Assembly: GCF_018687635.1 (NCBI RefSeq)
Contig: NZ_CP061300.1
Coordinates: 1,509,424-1,573,423, forward strand
Source: Polynucleobacter sp. MWH-Braz-FAM2G
GTDB lineage: Bacteria; Pseudomonadota; Gammaproteobacteria; Burkholderiales; Burkholderiaceae
Direction: 5' to 3'
Length of the DNA stretch: 64,000 nt
The position numbers and the translations under genes are program-made. This document shows, piece after piece, positions 34,898 through 43,517 of this stretch (its first letter is position 1; the number at the start of each line of letters is the position of its first letter). The notes beneath the pieces are model-generated. The model was not told the DNA's origin and made no database searches. It saw nothing but the letters and a program-made list of their open reading frames with translations.

Positions 34898-37344
34898 AAA
34901 AACAAAAACTCGTCATGATTGGCAACGGGATGGCCGGCGTTCGGACCATCGAAGAACTATTAAAGCTCGATCCAGAACTTTATGACATCACCATCTTTGG
35001 TGCCGAACCTCATCCCAACTACAACCGTATTTTGCTGTCCCCAGTATTGGCAGGCGAACAGACTCTTGAGCAAATTGTTCTAAATGACCTCGATTGGTAC
35101 AAGAGCAATGGCATTCATCTTCATCTTGGCAAGACCATAACCAAGATTGATCGCAAAGAGCGTACTGTAATTGCCGACGATGGTACCGTTGAAAGCTACG
35201 ATCGCTTGTTGCTAGCTACCGGCTCTTTACCATTCATCTTACCTGTTCCGGGAAATGATTTGCCTGGCGTAATTGCGTATCGCGACATTAAAGATACCAA
35301 TGAGATGATTGATGTGGCGACGCGTTACAAAAATGCCGTTGTTATTGGTGGCGGCTTACTTGGTCTAGAAGCTGCAAATGGTCTAGCTCTTAGGGGTATG
35401 AGTGTGACCGTAGTCCATCTTGCCGACTGGTTAATGGAAAGGCAGTTAGATAAAACAGCGGCTGACTTACTGCAAAAATCTCTGGAGGAGAAAGGTCTCA
35501 AATTTTTGCTAAAAACCTCAACTGAAGCAATTATTCCTAATGCAACCAGTGATCGAGTGGGTTCTATACGCTTTAAGGGAGGTTTAGAAATCCCTGCTGA
35601 TTTAGTTGTTATGGCCGCAGGTATTAAACCCAATACCGCATTAGCGGAATCTGCTGGCTTGCATTGCAGCAGAGGAATTGTTGTTAACGATACTCTGCAA
35701 ACATTTGATCCTAGAGTCTATGCAGTAGGAGAATGTGCCAGCCATCGTGGTACGGCCTATGGTTTAGTTGCCCCTTTATTTGAACAAGCCAAGGTTTGCG
35801 CAAATCATCTAGCTGAGTATGGCATTGGTCGCTACGAGGGCTCTGTTACCTCCACAAAACTCAAAGTTACTGGCGTCGATCTATTCTCAGCTGGAAACTT
35901 TATGGGTGGTGAAGGCACAGAAGAAATCACTCTAGCCGACCCCATTGGTGGAGTTTATAAAAAATTAGTTCTCAAAGATGATCGCCTGATTGGTGCCTGC
36001 ATGTTTGGCGATACAGCAGATAGTACTTGGTATTTTAAGCTCATGCGTGACTCACAAAGCGTTGCTGAAATTCGAGACACTTTGATGTTTGGTGAATCCA
36101 ATATTGGCGATGTTGGCCATCAAGGTCACAATAAAGCTGCTGGCATGACCGATGCAGACGAAATCTGCGGATGTAATGGCGTCACCAAAGGTACGATTGT
36201 TAAAGCTATTCGTGAACAAGGCCTTTTTACATTAGATGAAGTGAAGAAATGCACGAAGGCCAGTAGCTCCTGTGGATCATGCACCGGCTTAGTTGAACAA
36301 GTCTTAATGAATGTTTTAGGTACAGACTATTCAGCTACTCCCAGAAAGAAATCAATTTGCGGATGCTCTGATCTTTCCCATGATGAAATCCGTCAAGCCA
36401 TTCGCTCAGGTCATTTAATTTCCCAAGAACAAGTTCGAGCTGAGCTAAGCTGGAGAGCTCCTAATGGCTGCGCAACCTGCCGCCCTGCCTTGAACTACTA
36501 CCTCATTTCTACTTGGCCACATGAAGCAAAGGATGATCCCCAGTCTCGCTTTATTAATGAGCGCGCTCATGCGAACATTCAGAAGGATGGCACCTACTCT
36601 GTTGTACCAAGAATGTTTGGCGGACTTACCACCCCCGCTGAATTACGCCGCATAGCCGATGTTGCCGAAAAATACCAAGTACCTACAGTAAAGGTTACGG
36701 GCGGCCAACGCATCGACTTGCTAGGCATAAAAAAAGATGATCTGCCAGCAGTATGGAAGGAATTGGATATGCCATCAGGTCATGCTTATGGTAAGTCGAT
36801 TCGTACAGTGAAAACTTGCGTTGGCGATGAGCATTGCCGCTTTGGCACTCAATCCTCTATGAAGATGGGTGTAGAGCTTGAGCGCATGTTGTTTGGCATG
36901 TACTCTCCACATAAAGTAAAGCTTGCGGTTTCAGGGTGCCCCAGAAACTGCGCAGAAGCCGGCATCAAAGATGTTGGCATCATTGGCGTTGAATCTGGCT
37001 GGGAGCTCTATATTGGTGGTAACGGCGGCATTAAAACAGAAGTAGCGGAATTTCTTTGTAAAGTTAAAACTGATGAGGAAGTTCGTGAATATTCTGGGGC
37101 CTTCTTACAGCTGTACCGCGAAGAAGCTTGGTATTTGGATCGAACTGTCCATTACTTAGCAAGAGTTGGCATGGAATATATTAAGCAAAAGGTGGTCGAC
37201 GATGCCGAAAGTCGTAAGGCTCTTTATGAAAGACTGCTGTTTGATCTAAAAGATGCTCCAGATCCTTGGAAAGACTTTGAACGTGCTGGTGTAGATGTTC
37301 GTCAATTTAAAACTATTCCTATTGTCGAGGTTGGAAATGTCTAA
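34894..37344 (+). CDS. nirB: Assimilatory nitrite reductase [NAD(P)H] large subunit
   Basis: The 816-residue enzyme reduces nitrite to ammonium in the cytoplasm. In order it shows an FAD-binding N-terminus (MIGNGMAGVRTIEELL), a second dinucleotide fold (VVIGGGLLGLEAANGL), two BFD-like [2Fe-2S] segments (CGCNGVTKGTIVKAI and CGCSDLSHDEIRQAI), and the siroheme/[4Fe-4S] domain with cysteines in TCVGDEHCRFG near residue 640 and SGCPRNCAEAG near 680. All four cluster cysteines are present. It overlaps nrtA by 4 bases and nirD by 8. CobA supplies the siroheme precursor. Confidence 0.96.
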   Translation: MKKQKLVMIGNGMAGVRTIEELLKLDPELYDITIFGAEPHPNYNRILLSPVLAGEQTLEQIVLNDLDWYKSNGIHLHLGKTITKIDRKERTVIADDGTVESYDRLLLATGSLPFILPVPGNDLPGVIAYRDIKDTNEMIDVATRYKNAVVIGGGLLGLEAANGLALRGMSVTVVHLADWLMERQLDKTAADLLQKSLEEKGLKFLLKTSTEAIIPNATSDRVGSIRFKGGLEIPADLVVMAAGIKPNTALAESAGLHCSRGIVVNDTLQTFDPRVYAVGECASHRGTAYGLVAPLFEQAKVCANHLAEYGIGRYEGSVTSTKLKVTGVDLFSAGNFMGGEGTEEITLADPIGGVYKKLVLKDDRLIGACMFGDTADSTWYFKLMRDSQSVAEIRDTLMFGESNIGDVGHQGHNKAAGMTDADEICGCNGVTKGTIVKAIREQGLFTLDEVKKCTKASSSCGSCTGLVEQVLMNVLGTDYSATPRKKSICGCSDLSHDEIRQAIRSGHLISQEQVRAELSWRAPNGCATCRPALNYYLISTWPHEAKDDPQSRFINERAHANIQKDGTYSVVPRMFGGLTTPAELRRIADVAEKYQVPTVKVTGGQRIDLLGIKKDDLPAVWKELDMPSGHAYGKSIRTVKTCVGDEHCRFGTQSSMKMGVELERMLFGMYSPHKVKLAVSGCPRNCAEAGIKDVGIIGVESGWELYIGGNGGIKTEVAEFLCKVKTDEEVREYSGAFLQLYREEAWYLDRTVHYLARVGMEYIKQKVVDDAESRKALYERLLFDLKDAPDPWKDFERAGVDVRQFKTIPIVEVGNV

Positions 37345-37687
37345 TACCGCCCAACTTGATCAGTGGCAAAAAATCACAACGGTTGATGAGATTCCTGTTC
37401 TGGGATCTCGGGTTATTCAAGCGCCAGCTGGTCAAATAGCTATTTTCAGAAATTCAGAGGACGAAGTATTTGCCGTATTGGATAAGTGCCCTCACAAGGG
37501 TGGCCCCCTTTCTCAGGGCATCGTTCATGGAAAATCCGTAACCTGTCCACTGCATTCCTGGAATATAGATCTCTCCACCGGCTGTGCCCTTGCCCCAGAT
37601 GAAGGCTGTGCTAAATCCTTTGCAGTCAAAGTAGAGTCTGGTGTGGTTTGGCTAAGCCGCGAGGAATTGCAAGTTGCTCATGGCTGA
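37337..37687 (+). CDS. nirD: Nitrite reductase small subunit with intact Rieske ligands
   Basis: The 116-residue partner of NirB has a Rieske-type fold. Unlike E. coli NirD, which has lost them, it keeps both ligand pairs (CPHKGGPLSQG and CPLHSWN), so it may hold a [2Fe-2S] cluster as in NasE-type subunits. I start at the ATG at 37337, within the last codons of nirB; the open frame extends back further. It overlaps nasA by 8 bases, which suggests coupled translation of nirB, nirD and nasA. Confidence 0.92.
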   Translation: MSNTAQLDQWQKITTVDEIPVLGSRVIQAPAGQIAIFRNSEDEVFAVLDKCPHKGGPLSQGIVHGKSVTCPLHSWNIDLSTGCALAPDEGCAKSFAVKVESGVVWLSREELQVAHG

Positions 37688-40520
37688 AGTTAAAAGCACC
37701 TGCTGCTATTGCGGTGTTGGCTGTGGCGTCATTATTGAAACCGCTGAAAGCAATGGGAAGATCGAGGTAACCGGGGTTCGCGGCGACCCCGATCACCCTG
37801 CAAACTTTGGCAGACTATGCAGTAAAGGCTCAACCCTTCATCTCACTGCAAACCCAAGCCTTCAGATGCAGGCTCGACTGGGATCACCAGCTATCCGCAA
37901 CACAAGGGGTGAAGAGGCCAAAGATATTTCTTGGCCTGAAGCAATTCAGACTATTGCACAAAAATTTGCCGATATCATTAAAGAGCATGGCCCAGAATCC
38001 GTTGGCATTTATGTCTCTGGTCAATTGCTGACTGAAGACTATTACATCTTCAATAAGTTAATGAAGGGCTTAATTGGCTCGAATAATATTGACACTAATT
38101 CACGCCTATGCATGTCTAGCGCAGTAGCTGGCTACAAGCAAACTTTGGGAATGGATGCCCCACCCTGCTGCTATGAAGATATAGATTCAGCATCCACGAT
38201 CTTTATTACCGGATCTAATACTGCTTTTGCTCACCCAATTCTCTATAGACGTCTTGAGGATGCACGCAAAAATAATCCGAGTCTCAAAGTTATTGTTGTT
38301 GACCCAAGAAAAACCGATACCGCCAAAGAAGCTGATCTCTACCTACAGATACAGCCTGGTACTGATGTAGCCCTCTACCACGGGATGCTTTACATCATGC
38401 TCTGGGAGAAATGGATTGATGAGCCTTATATCAACTCATATACGGCGGATTTTGATGCGCTGCGTGATTTGGTTAGAGATTTCACGCCCAAGGCAGTTAG
38501 CCAGATCTGCGGAATTAACGAAAAAGACTTGTTCCAAGCGGCGCAATGGTTTGCTACTTCACCTGCAACCCTATCGATGTACTGCCAGGGGCTGAATCAA
38601 TCTGCTTCAGGTACCGCGAAGAACGCTGCCTTAGTTAACCTACATTTAGCCACCGGTCAAATAGGGAAAGCTGGTGCTGGACCATTCTCCTTGACTGGAC
38701 AACCCAATGCGATGGGTGGCCGGGAGGTTGGAGGCTTGGCCAACCTGTTATCTGCACACCGCGATCTTGCTAATCCAGAACACCGCGCAGAGGTAGCCAA
38801 CCTATGGGGAGTTCACTCCGTTCCTGAAAAACCAGGGCTTAGTGCAATACCGATGTTCGAGGCATTGCGTACTGAAAAATTAAAAGCTATATGGATTGTC
38901 TGCACAAACCCCGCACAATCAATGCCTGATCTCAATGCAGTTCACGAGGGATTAAGCAAGGCAGAATTTGTTGTAGTGCAGGAAGCTTATGCACACACAG
39001 CCACTACCCTATATGCAGATGTATTGTTGCCCGCCACTACCTGGGCAGAAAAAGTAGGAACAGTTACTAATTCAGAGCGAAGAATTTCTAAAGTAAATCC
39101 CGCAATTGACCCCTATGAGTCTGCTAAACATGATTGGCAGATCGCTCTTGAAATTGGGCTAGCTCTAGAAGCGCTATTACCAGGCAATAGAAAAGAAGGA
39201 ATATCCACTCTATTTCCTTACAACGGACCAGAAGATATTTGGAATGAACATCGCGAAAGTACAGCGGGTCGCGATCTTGACATTACTGGTTTAAGCTACA
39301 AAATCCTTGAGGAGCGTGGACCGCAGCAATGGCCCATGCCCAAAGGGGATTTCTTTGGTAAAAAGCGACTTTATGAAAATGGGGTCTTTCCTACCAAAGA
39401 TAAAAAAGCGCACTTTATAGCGGCGCTCTATAAAGCAACCGCAGAAACTGTAGATGCTCGCTACCCATTTGCCTTAAATACTGGGCGCCTCAGAGATCAA
39501 TGGCATGGGATGAGCAGAACAGGAACGATTGCAACTCTGTATGGCCACTCGCCCGAACCTTGCGTAGAACTTTCACCCAAAGATGCTGGCAGGATGAATT
39601 TAGAAAATGGTGATTTAGTTCATGTCACCAGTCGTAGAGGTAGTGAGATCTTCCCAATCAAAGTCTCAGACGATATCGCCTCCTCGCAAGCCTTTATTGC
39701 CATGCACTGGGGTTCTGAATTTATTTCAGGCGCTGCTGGTAAAACACCGGGTCGCGGAGTCAACGGCCTTACTTGCAATATGATCGACCCCGTATCCGGT
39801 CAGCCTGAACTGAAACATTCAGCCGTCAAGATTTTGCCAGCAAACCTTCCCTGGCATTTAGTGGCTTTCGGCTTATTTCCAAAAGACGAAGTATTTTTTG
39901 TTCAAAACAGTTTGCGCAGCATCTTGCCTCATTTCGATTCCGCCCAATGCGTTCTATTTGGGAGAGAGCAGGATGGTGACCTCATTGGGGTCTCGTTCAA
40001 GGCCGCTCATCACGATGACCCGCTAGAAGAATCAGACTCTCTTGCAGCACAAGCTTTAAAGCAAGTAATCCGTAAATTTAAGTTGGATGAGGAATCTAGA
40101 GAGCCTGTGATGCGCTATAGCGATAAGCGCAAAGGCGTAGTACGGCTCGTGCGTGCTCGAGAGCAAGTCCTGTCTGCCATGCTCACTGGCCCTATTGAAA
40201 GCCTAGCAAGTACAGCTTGGCTTCGAGAATACCTAGAAAGCGGCTTAGATGCCAAAAAGCTCGGTCGATCCTTATTGATGGCCGTCAGTAAACCCCCTGT
40301 AGAACTAAAGCCTAAAGGTAAAGCAATTTGTAACTGCTTCAATGTTTCGGTGGACACAATGAAGGAATGCTTAAGAAAAATGCCAGCCGGAACCTCTCCT
40401 GACGATGCCATGACCTCACTTCAATCTGAAACGCAATGTGGAACTAATTGCGGCTCCTGCAAACCCGAAGTTAAGCAAATTATTGCTGGCTTTATTAAGA
40501 CATTAGAAGTCGCAGCATAA
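37680..40520 (+). CDS. nasA: Assimilatory nitrate reductase, molybdopterin catalytic subunit
   Basis: The 946-residue cytoplasmic enzyme reduces nitrate to nitrite. It has the N-terminal [4Fe-4S] motif CCYCGVGC with the fourth cysteine in RLCSKG, the molybdopterin-guanine-dinucleotide domain (GSNTAFAHPILYRR, VDPRKTDTAKEADLYLQI, GQPNAMGGREVGGLANLL), the dinucleotide-binding C-terminal region (LNTGRLRDQWHGMSRTG) and a BFD-like [2Fe-2S] C-terminus (CNCFNVSVDTM and CGTNCGSC). No signal peptide, as expected of the assimilatory type. Start at ATG 37680 overlaps nirD. A reductase flavoprotein partner (NasC type) is not visible here. Confidence 0.96.
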   Translation: MAEVKSTCCYCGVGCGVIIETAESNGKIEVTGVRGDPDHPANFGRLCSKGSTLHLTANPSLQMQARLGSPAIRNTRGEEAKDISWPEAIQTIAQKFADIIKEHGPESVGIYVSGQLLTEDYYIFNKLMKGLIGSNNIDTNSRLCMSSAVAGYKQTLGMDAPPCCYEDIDSASTIFITGSNTAFAHPILYRRLEDARKNNPSLKVIVVDPRKTDTAKEADLYLQIQPGTDVALYHGMLYIMLWEKWIDEPYINSYTADFDALRDLVRDFTPKAVSQICGINEKDLFQAAQWFATSPATLSMYCQGLNQSASGTAKNAALVNLHLATGQIGKAGAGPFSLTGQPNAMGGREVGGLANLLSAHRDLANPEHRAEVANLWGVHSVPEKPGLSAIPMFEALRTEKLKAIWIVCTNPAQSMPDLNAVHEGLSKAEFVVVQEAYAHTATTLYADVLLPATTWAEKVGTVTNSERRISKVNPAIDPYESAKHDWQIALEIGLALEALLPGNRKEGISTLFPYNGPEDIWNEHRESTAGRDLDITGLSYKILEERGPQQWPMPKGDFFGKKRLYENGVFPTKDKKAHFIAALYKATAETVDARYPFALNTGRLRDQWHGMSRTGTIATLYGHSPEPCVELSPKDAGRMNLENGDLVHVTSRRGSEIFPIKVSDDIASSQAFIAMHWGSEFISGAAGKTPGRGVNGLTCNMIDPVSGQPELKHSAVKILPANLPWHLVAFGLFPKDEVFFVQNSLRSILPHFDSAQCVLFGREQDGDLIGVSFKAAHHDDPLEESDSLAAQALKQVIRKFKLDEESREPVMRYSDKRKGVVRLVRAREQVLSAMLTGPIESLASTAWLREYLESGLDAKKLGRSLLMAVSKPPVELKPKGKAICNCFNVSVDTMKECLRKMPAGTSPDDAMTSLQSETQCGTNCGSCKPEVKQIIAGFIKTLEVAA

Positions 40521-40527
40521 TCATTCA

Positions 40528-41436
40528 ATGAGCATTACATCATTCTTAAAAGTCATTGGCCGAGGCAGTAAAGGTGCCGGCGATCTTGATCGCACCCAGG
40601 CAAAAGATGTCTTCACGGCAATACTGGATGGTAATGTCAGCGATCTTGAGCTGGGTGCATTTTGTATTGCTATGCGCATCAAGGGTGAGTCCGTATCTGA
40701 GCTCATGGGCTTTATGGATGCCCTTCAACCGCATCTGAATTTACTGAATCTAGGCACACGCCCAACCATAATCTTACCAAGCTATAACGGGGCTAGGAAA
40801 CAAGCAAACTTAACGCCACTTCTTGCTGGCATGCTCTCAAGTTATGGCTTTGTAGTGCTTGTTCAGGGGGTCGAAAAAGATGAAACCAGGGTAACGAGCT
40901 ATGAAATTTTTAAGTCCCTTGGCTGGCCAATTCTCAAGACCAAAGATGAATTTGGCGCCCTCCTGGCATTGAATCTACCGATCTTTTGCCCTCTTAATGT
41001 CATCTCCCCAGCGCTTCAAAGGTTATTAGACGTCAGAGAAAGAATTGGCCTGCGGAATACTGGTCATGTACTAGCAAAACTCATTAATCCAACGCTTCAG
41101 AACCCTTGGCAAGTTTCTAACTACACACACCCAGAATACCCAGAAAAATTACGGGAGTTTTTTCAACTTCGCTCGGCTAATGCAATTTTGATGCGGGGGA
41201 GTGAGGGTGAGCCAACTGCCTCCCTACAGCGATTACCTGAAATGCATTTTCTGTTTCAAAATGGAAATGAAGTCACCAAACTAGAACAGCGCTTTGACGA
41301 TCCTAATCCATTTTTTGATATTGACTCTATACCGACAGCGTCTGTTACCCAGAAAATTTTATCTGGACAAGTAAGATGTCCGAGCTCAATTCTCAGACAA
41401 GCAGATCAAATATCTACAATGGCTGGCTTACACTAA
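40528..41436 (+). CDS. ybiB: YbiB-type TrpD2 DNA-binding protein
   Basis: The 302-residue protein has the anthranilate phosphoribosyltransferase fold but not its catalytic signature: N-terminal helical domain (FTAILDGNVSDLELGAFCIAMRIKGES) and an IILPSYNGARKQANLTPLLA segment in place of the usual phosphoribosyl-binding loop. This is the TrpD2/YbiB group, which in E. coli binds nucleic acids without sequence preference and is SOS-regulated. It starts 7 bases after nasA and 3 bases before an HPP gene, so it is probably in the nitrate operon. Why it belongs there is unknown. Confidence 0.83.
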   Translation: MSITSFLKVIGRGSKGAGDLDRTQAKDVFTAILDGNVSDLELGAFCIAMRIKGESVSELMGFMDALQPHLNLLNLGTRPTIILPSYNGARKQANLTPLLAGMLSSYGFVVLVQGVEKDETRVTSYEIFKSLGWPILKTKDEFGALLALNLPIFCPLNVISPALQRLLDVRERIGLRNTGHVLAKLINPTLQNPWQVSNYTHPEYPEKLREFFQLRSANAILMRGSEGEPTASLQRLPEMHFLFQNGNEVTKLEQRFDDPNPFFDIDSIPTASVTQKILSGQVRCPSSILRQADQISTMAGLH

Positions 41437-41439
41437 ACC

Positions 41440-41949
41440 ATGCTATCAATAGCTATGCGTTTGGCATGGGTTTCATTGGGTGCAATGGTTGCACTTGGGT
41501 TAGCCCTGCTCGCTACAAAGCCACCAACATCACCATTACTTCTTGCATCACTGGGTGGCTCAACAATATTTCTGTTTGGCTTGACAAGCGCCCCTGCAGC
41601 ACAACCAAGAGCTTTATTTGGCGGGCACCTCATCAGCGCACTCATTGGTATTATTTGCTATCAACTCTTTGGTGACGCTTTATGGGTTTGCCTGCTCGCA
41701 GAAGTAATTACTCTAGCAGCCTTATTACTTACTCAAACCGTACACCCGCCTGCTGGCGCTAATCCACTTATCATGATTCAAGCTCATGCTAGCTTTGGCC
41801 ATCTTGCAGTGGTTGTCTTGGTAGGCGTGACAATTCTTGCGGTTGTAGCAGCCCTTTGGAGCCGACTAACCCCAGGAAAGACTCTTCATTATCCGGCGAA
41901 GTGGAACGAGCCTTCACCACAATCTACAAATTGGAGTGTTTGGGGTTGA
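41440..41949 (+). CDS. HPP-family membrane protein (first copy)
   Basis: The 169-residue protein has about four transmembrane helices and the HPPAGANP motif that names the family, near residue 108, preceded by LLASLGGSTIFLFG. Plant and cyanobacterial HPP proteins have been linked to nitrite transport. As the last gene of the nrtA-nirBD-nasA-ybiB run it may move nitrite or nitrate across the inner membrane. An alternative start is the ATG at 41455. It ends 5 bases from the stop of a second, opposed HPP gene. Confidence 0.82.
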   Translation: MLSIAMRLAWVSLGAMVALGLALLATKPPTSPLLLASLGGSTIFLFGLTSAPAAQPRALFGGHLISALIGIICYQLFGDALWVCLLAEVITLAALLLTQTVHPPAGANPLIMIQAHASFGHLAVVVLVGVTILAVVAALWSRLTPGKTLHYPAKWNEPSPQSTNWSVWG

Positions 41950-41954
41950 TTTTT

Positions 41955-42485
41955 TTAAGACTTCACTCCCCATCGATCCATCAACTTCTTATTCGCAAGG
42001 CTTGCTATGGCTAAAACAAATGAGTCGACCAATACAGGATGTAAAGCAAAATCATAGCTAGCGGTGCCTGCCATAACAATAAAAATACTTAAGAAGGCGG
42101 CTGGTGGATGCATACATCCCAGTAAATTCATACCAACTACGCATGCCAACAACGCAAACGGAATACCCAGATAGGTTGTTGGAAAGATAAAAACACAAAT
42201 AAAGGCTACACATGACGCATACAGATTTGCTTCTAGCAATACCAATGGCGAAAAGTATTTACTTTGTGGAAATAAAAATATGCATAAGGCACTCACCCCA
42301 AATACCGCTGTAACCATATTCTCATCTGTAGTCATATCACCCCACAGATAGTTAAAGTAAGTTATTAATAAAATAGTTATTCCGACGCCTAGCGAAACCC
42401 TTAGTTTGTCAAACCAAGAATAGTTACCCTGAGGTGGAGCAATCCTATTAACGAAATTTAGAAATTTATCTAAATATTTTCTCAT
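41955..42485 (-). CDS. HPP-family membrane protein (second copy)
   Basis: The 176-residue protein has an N-terminal amphipathic stretch, four hydrophobic helices and the HPP motif in GCMHPPAAFLS near residue 125, with SPLVLLEANLYASC in the place of the first copy's SLGGS region. Its ATG overlaps the stop of the CBS-domain gene by 4 bases, so the two are co-translated. Many HPP proteins are fused to a CBS pair; here the two parts are separate genes. Sequence similarity to the first HPP protein is modest, so it is not a recent duplicate. Confidence 0.8.
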   Translation of the reverse strand: MRKYLDKFLNFVNRIAPPQGNYSWFDKLRVSLGVGITILLITYFNYLWGDMTTDENMVTAVFGVSALCIFLFPQSKYFSPLVLLEANLYASCVAFICVFIFPTTYLGIPFALLACVVGMNLLGCMHPPAAFLSIFIVMAGTASYDFALHPVLVDSFVLAIASLANKKLMDRWGVKS

Positions 42486-42928
42486 CGAATATCAATTGAT
42501 TGATCAATTGCCTTAACAAAATCAGATTGAGTAATCATTCCAACTAATTTTTTATTGCTATCAATAACGGGTATATGGTGATGTCCATCGCCACAAAATA
42601 TCTCTGCAAGGTCTAACATATTGCGATCTTCACTAATTACTCGCACTGGCCTGCTCATTACCTGGCCAACTGCATTTGGCAAGCTCGATAAGCCGGGAAT
42701 GGCAGTACGCATAAAACCCCTAATTCTTTGACCAAAAGTCTGGTGAAAATCAACTGACGCGCTTTTAATAAAATCTTCCAAGGTGATGATACCTAGCACC
42801 CTTCTGGCGCCATCAATTACAGGCAGAGCTTTAATGTGTTTAATCCTTAATAAATTCCAGGCTTGTTCTAAGGAGGAATCCATTTGTACGTATGAAATAT
42901 TAGTTGTCATAATATTCTTACACTGCAT
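42482..42928 (-). CDS. CBS-domain pair protein
   Basis: The 148-residue protein is essentially two CBS domains: CKNIMTTNISYVQMDSSLEQAW...GIITLEDFIK in the first half and MSRPVRVISEDRNMLDLAEIF...GMITQSDFVKAI in the second. Such Bateman modules bind adenine nucleotides and regulate attached or partner proteins. I take the ATG at 42928 (MQCKNIM); a GTG 33 bases upstream is also in frame. The overlap with the HPP gene suggests it gates or senses for that transporter. Confidence 0.82.
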   Translation of the reverse strand: MQCKNIMTTNISYVQMDSSLEQAWNLLRIKHIKALPVIDGARRVLGIITLEDFIKSASVDFHQTFGQRIRGFMRTAIPGLSSLPNAVGQVMSRPVRVISEDRNMLDLAEIFCGDGHHHIPVIDSNKKLVGMITQSDFVKAIDQSIDIR

Positions 42929-43176
42929 ACTCTGTAATTTTTTATGATAGGCGCGATGCACGCGTCTTTTGTTTACCTACTTCTCCAAGCTTTGCCCCTC
43001 GAGATTTCTGTATTCACTTAGTAGCTAAATAGACGCCTGCAGATAAGCAACTATCAGATGGTATTGGTCTAGTAATTAAAAATAGCTATAGATTGCTTTG
43101 ACTAAGCATCAGTATAAAAGTATATAAGAGCCTCTGAACCAAGATTTGGATGACATGCTACAAATTCGCAAAAGAA
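42929..43176. other. Intergenic stretch without recognised features
   Basis: About 250 AT-rich bases between the CBS gene start and the end of the small secreted-protein gene. It must hold the CBS-HPP promoter (minus strand). I see no clear palindrome, terminator or RNA gene. Confidence 0.4.
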
Positions 43177-43485
43177 TTAGTCAAAACTAAAATGCTTCCG
43201 TAATGTTGCACTCCCTCCAGCGGGTCGATTGCTAGAGCCGCCGTTACCATTAATACTCAAACTGGTGTCATTAGGCGGTGGTTTATTGCTTTCAGTTGAA
43301 GTGGATGAAGCATCCTGATTGGGGCTAGCTTCCGTTTGCTTTTTAGATGAATGATGAATCGCCGTACTATTTTTTTGGATTGGAAATGCTCTTGCGACAT
43401 CAATTCCTTCTAAATCATCTCCCGCAGACGCAATTGACGCAGTCTGGCAAAGAAGGGTGATTATGATTATTGGTGCAACTTTCAT
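43177..43485 (-). CDS. Small secreted Ser/Asn/Pro-rich protein of unknown function
   Basis: The 102-residue product starts with a signal peptide (MKVAPIIIITLLCQTASIASA, cleavage after about residue 21). The mature part is low in complexity: a HHSSKKQ patch, a Ser/Thr/Asn/Pro-rich middle (STSTESNKPPPNDTSLS), NGNGGSSNRPAGG and a final RKHFSFD. There is no cysteine or membrane helix after the signal. It lies 32 bases downstream of the secreted amidohydrolase gene on the same strand. I recognise no family; it looks intrinsically disordered. Confidence 0.55.
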   Translation of the reverse strand: MKVAPIIIITLLCQTASIASAGDDLEGIDVARAFPIQKNSTAIHHSSKKQTEASPNQDASSTSTESNKPPPNDTSLSINGNGGSSNRPAGGSATLRKHFSFD

Positions 43486-43517
43486 TTAACCCCTCTTTAC
43501 TATTTCAATCCACTTAG

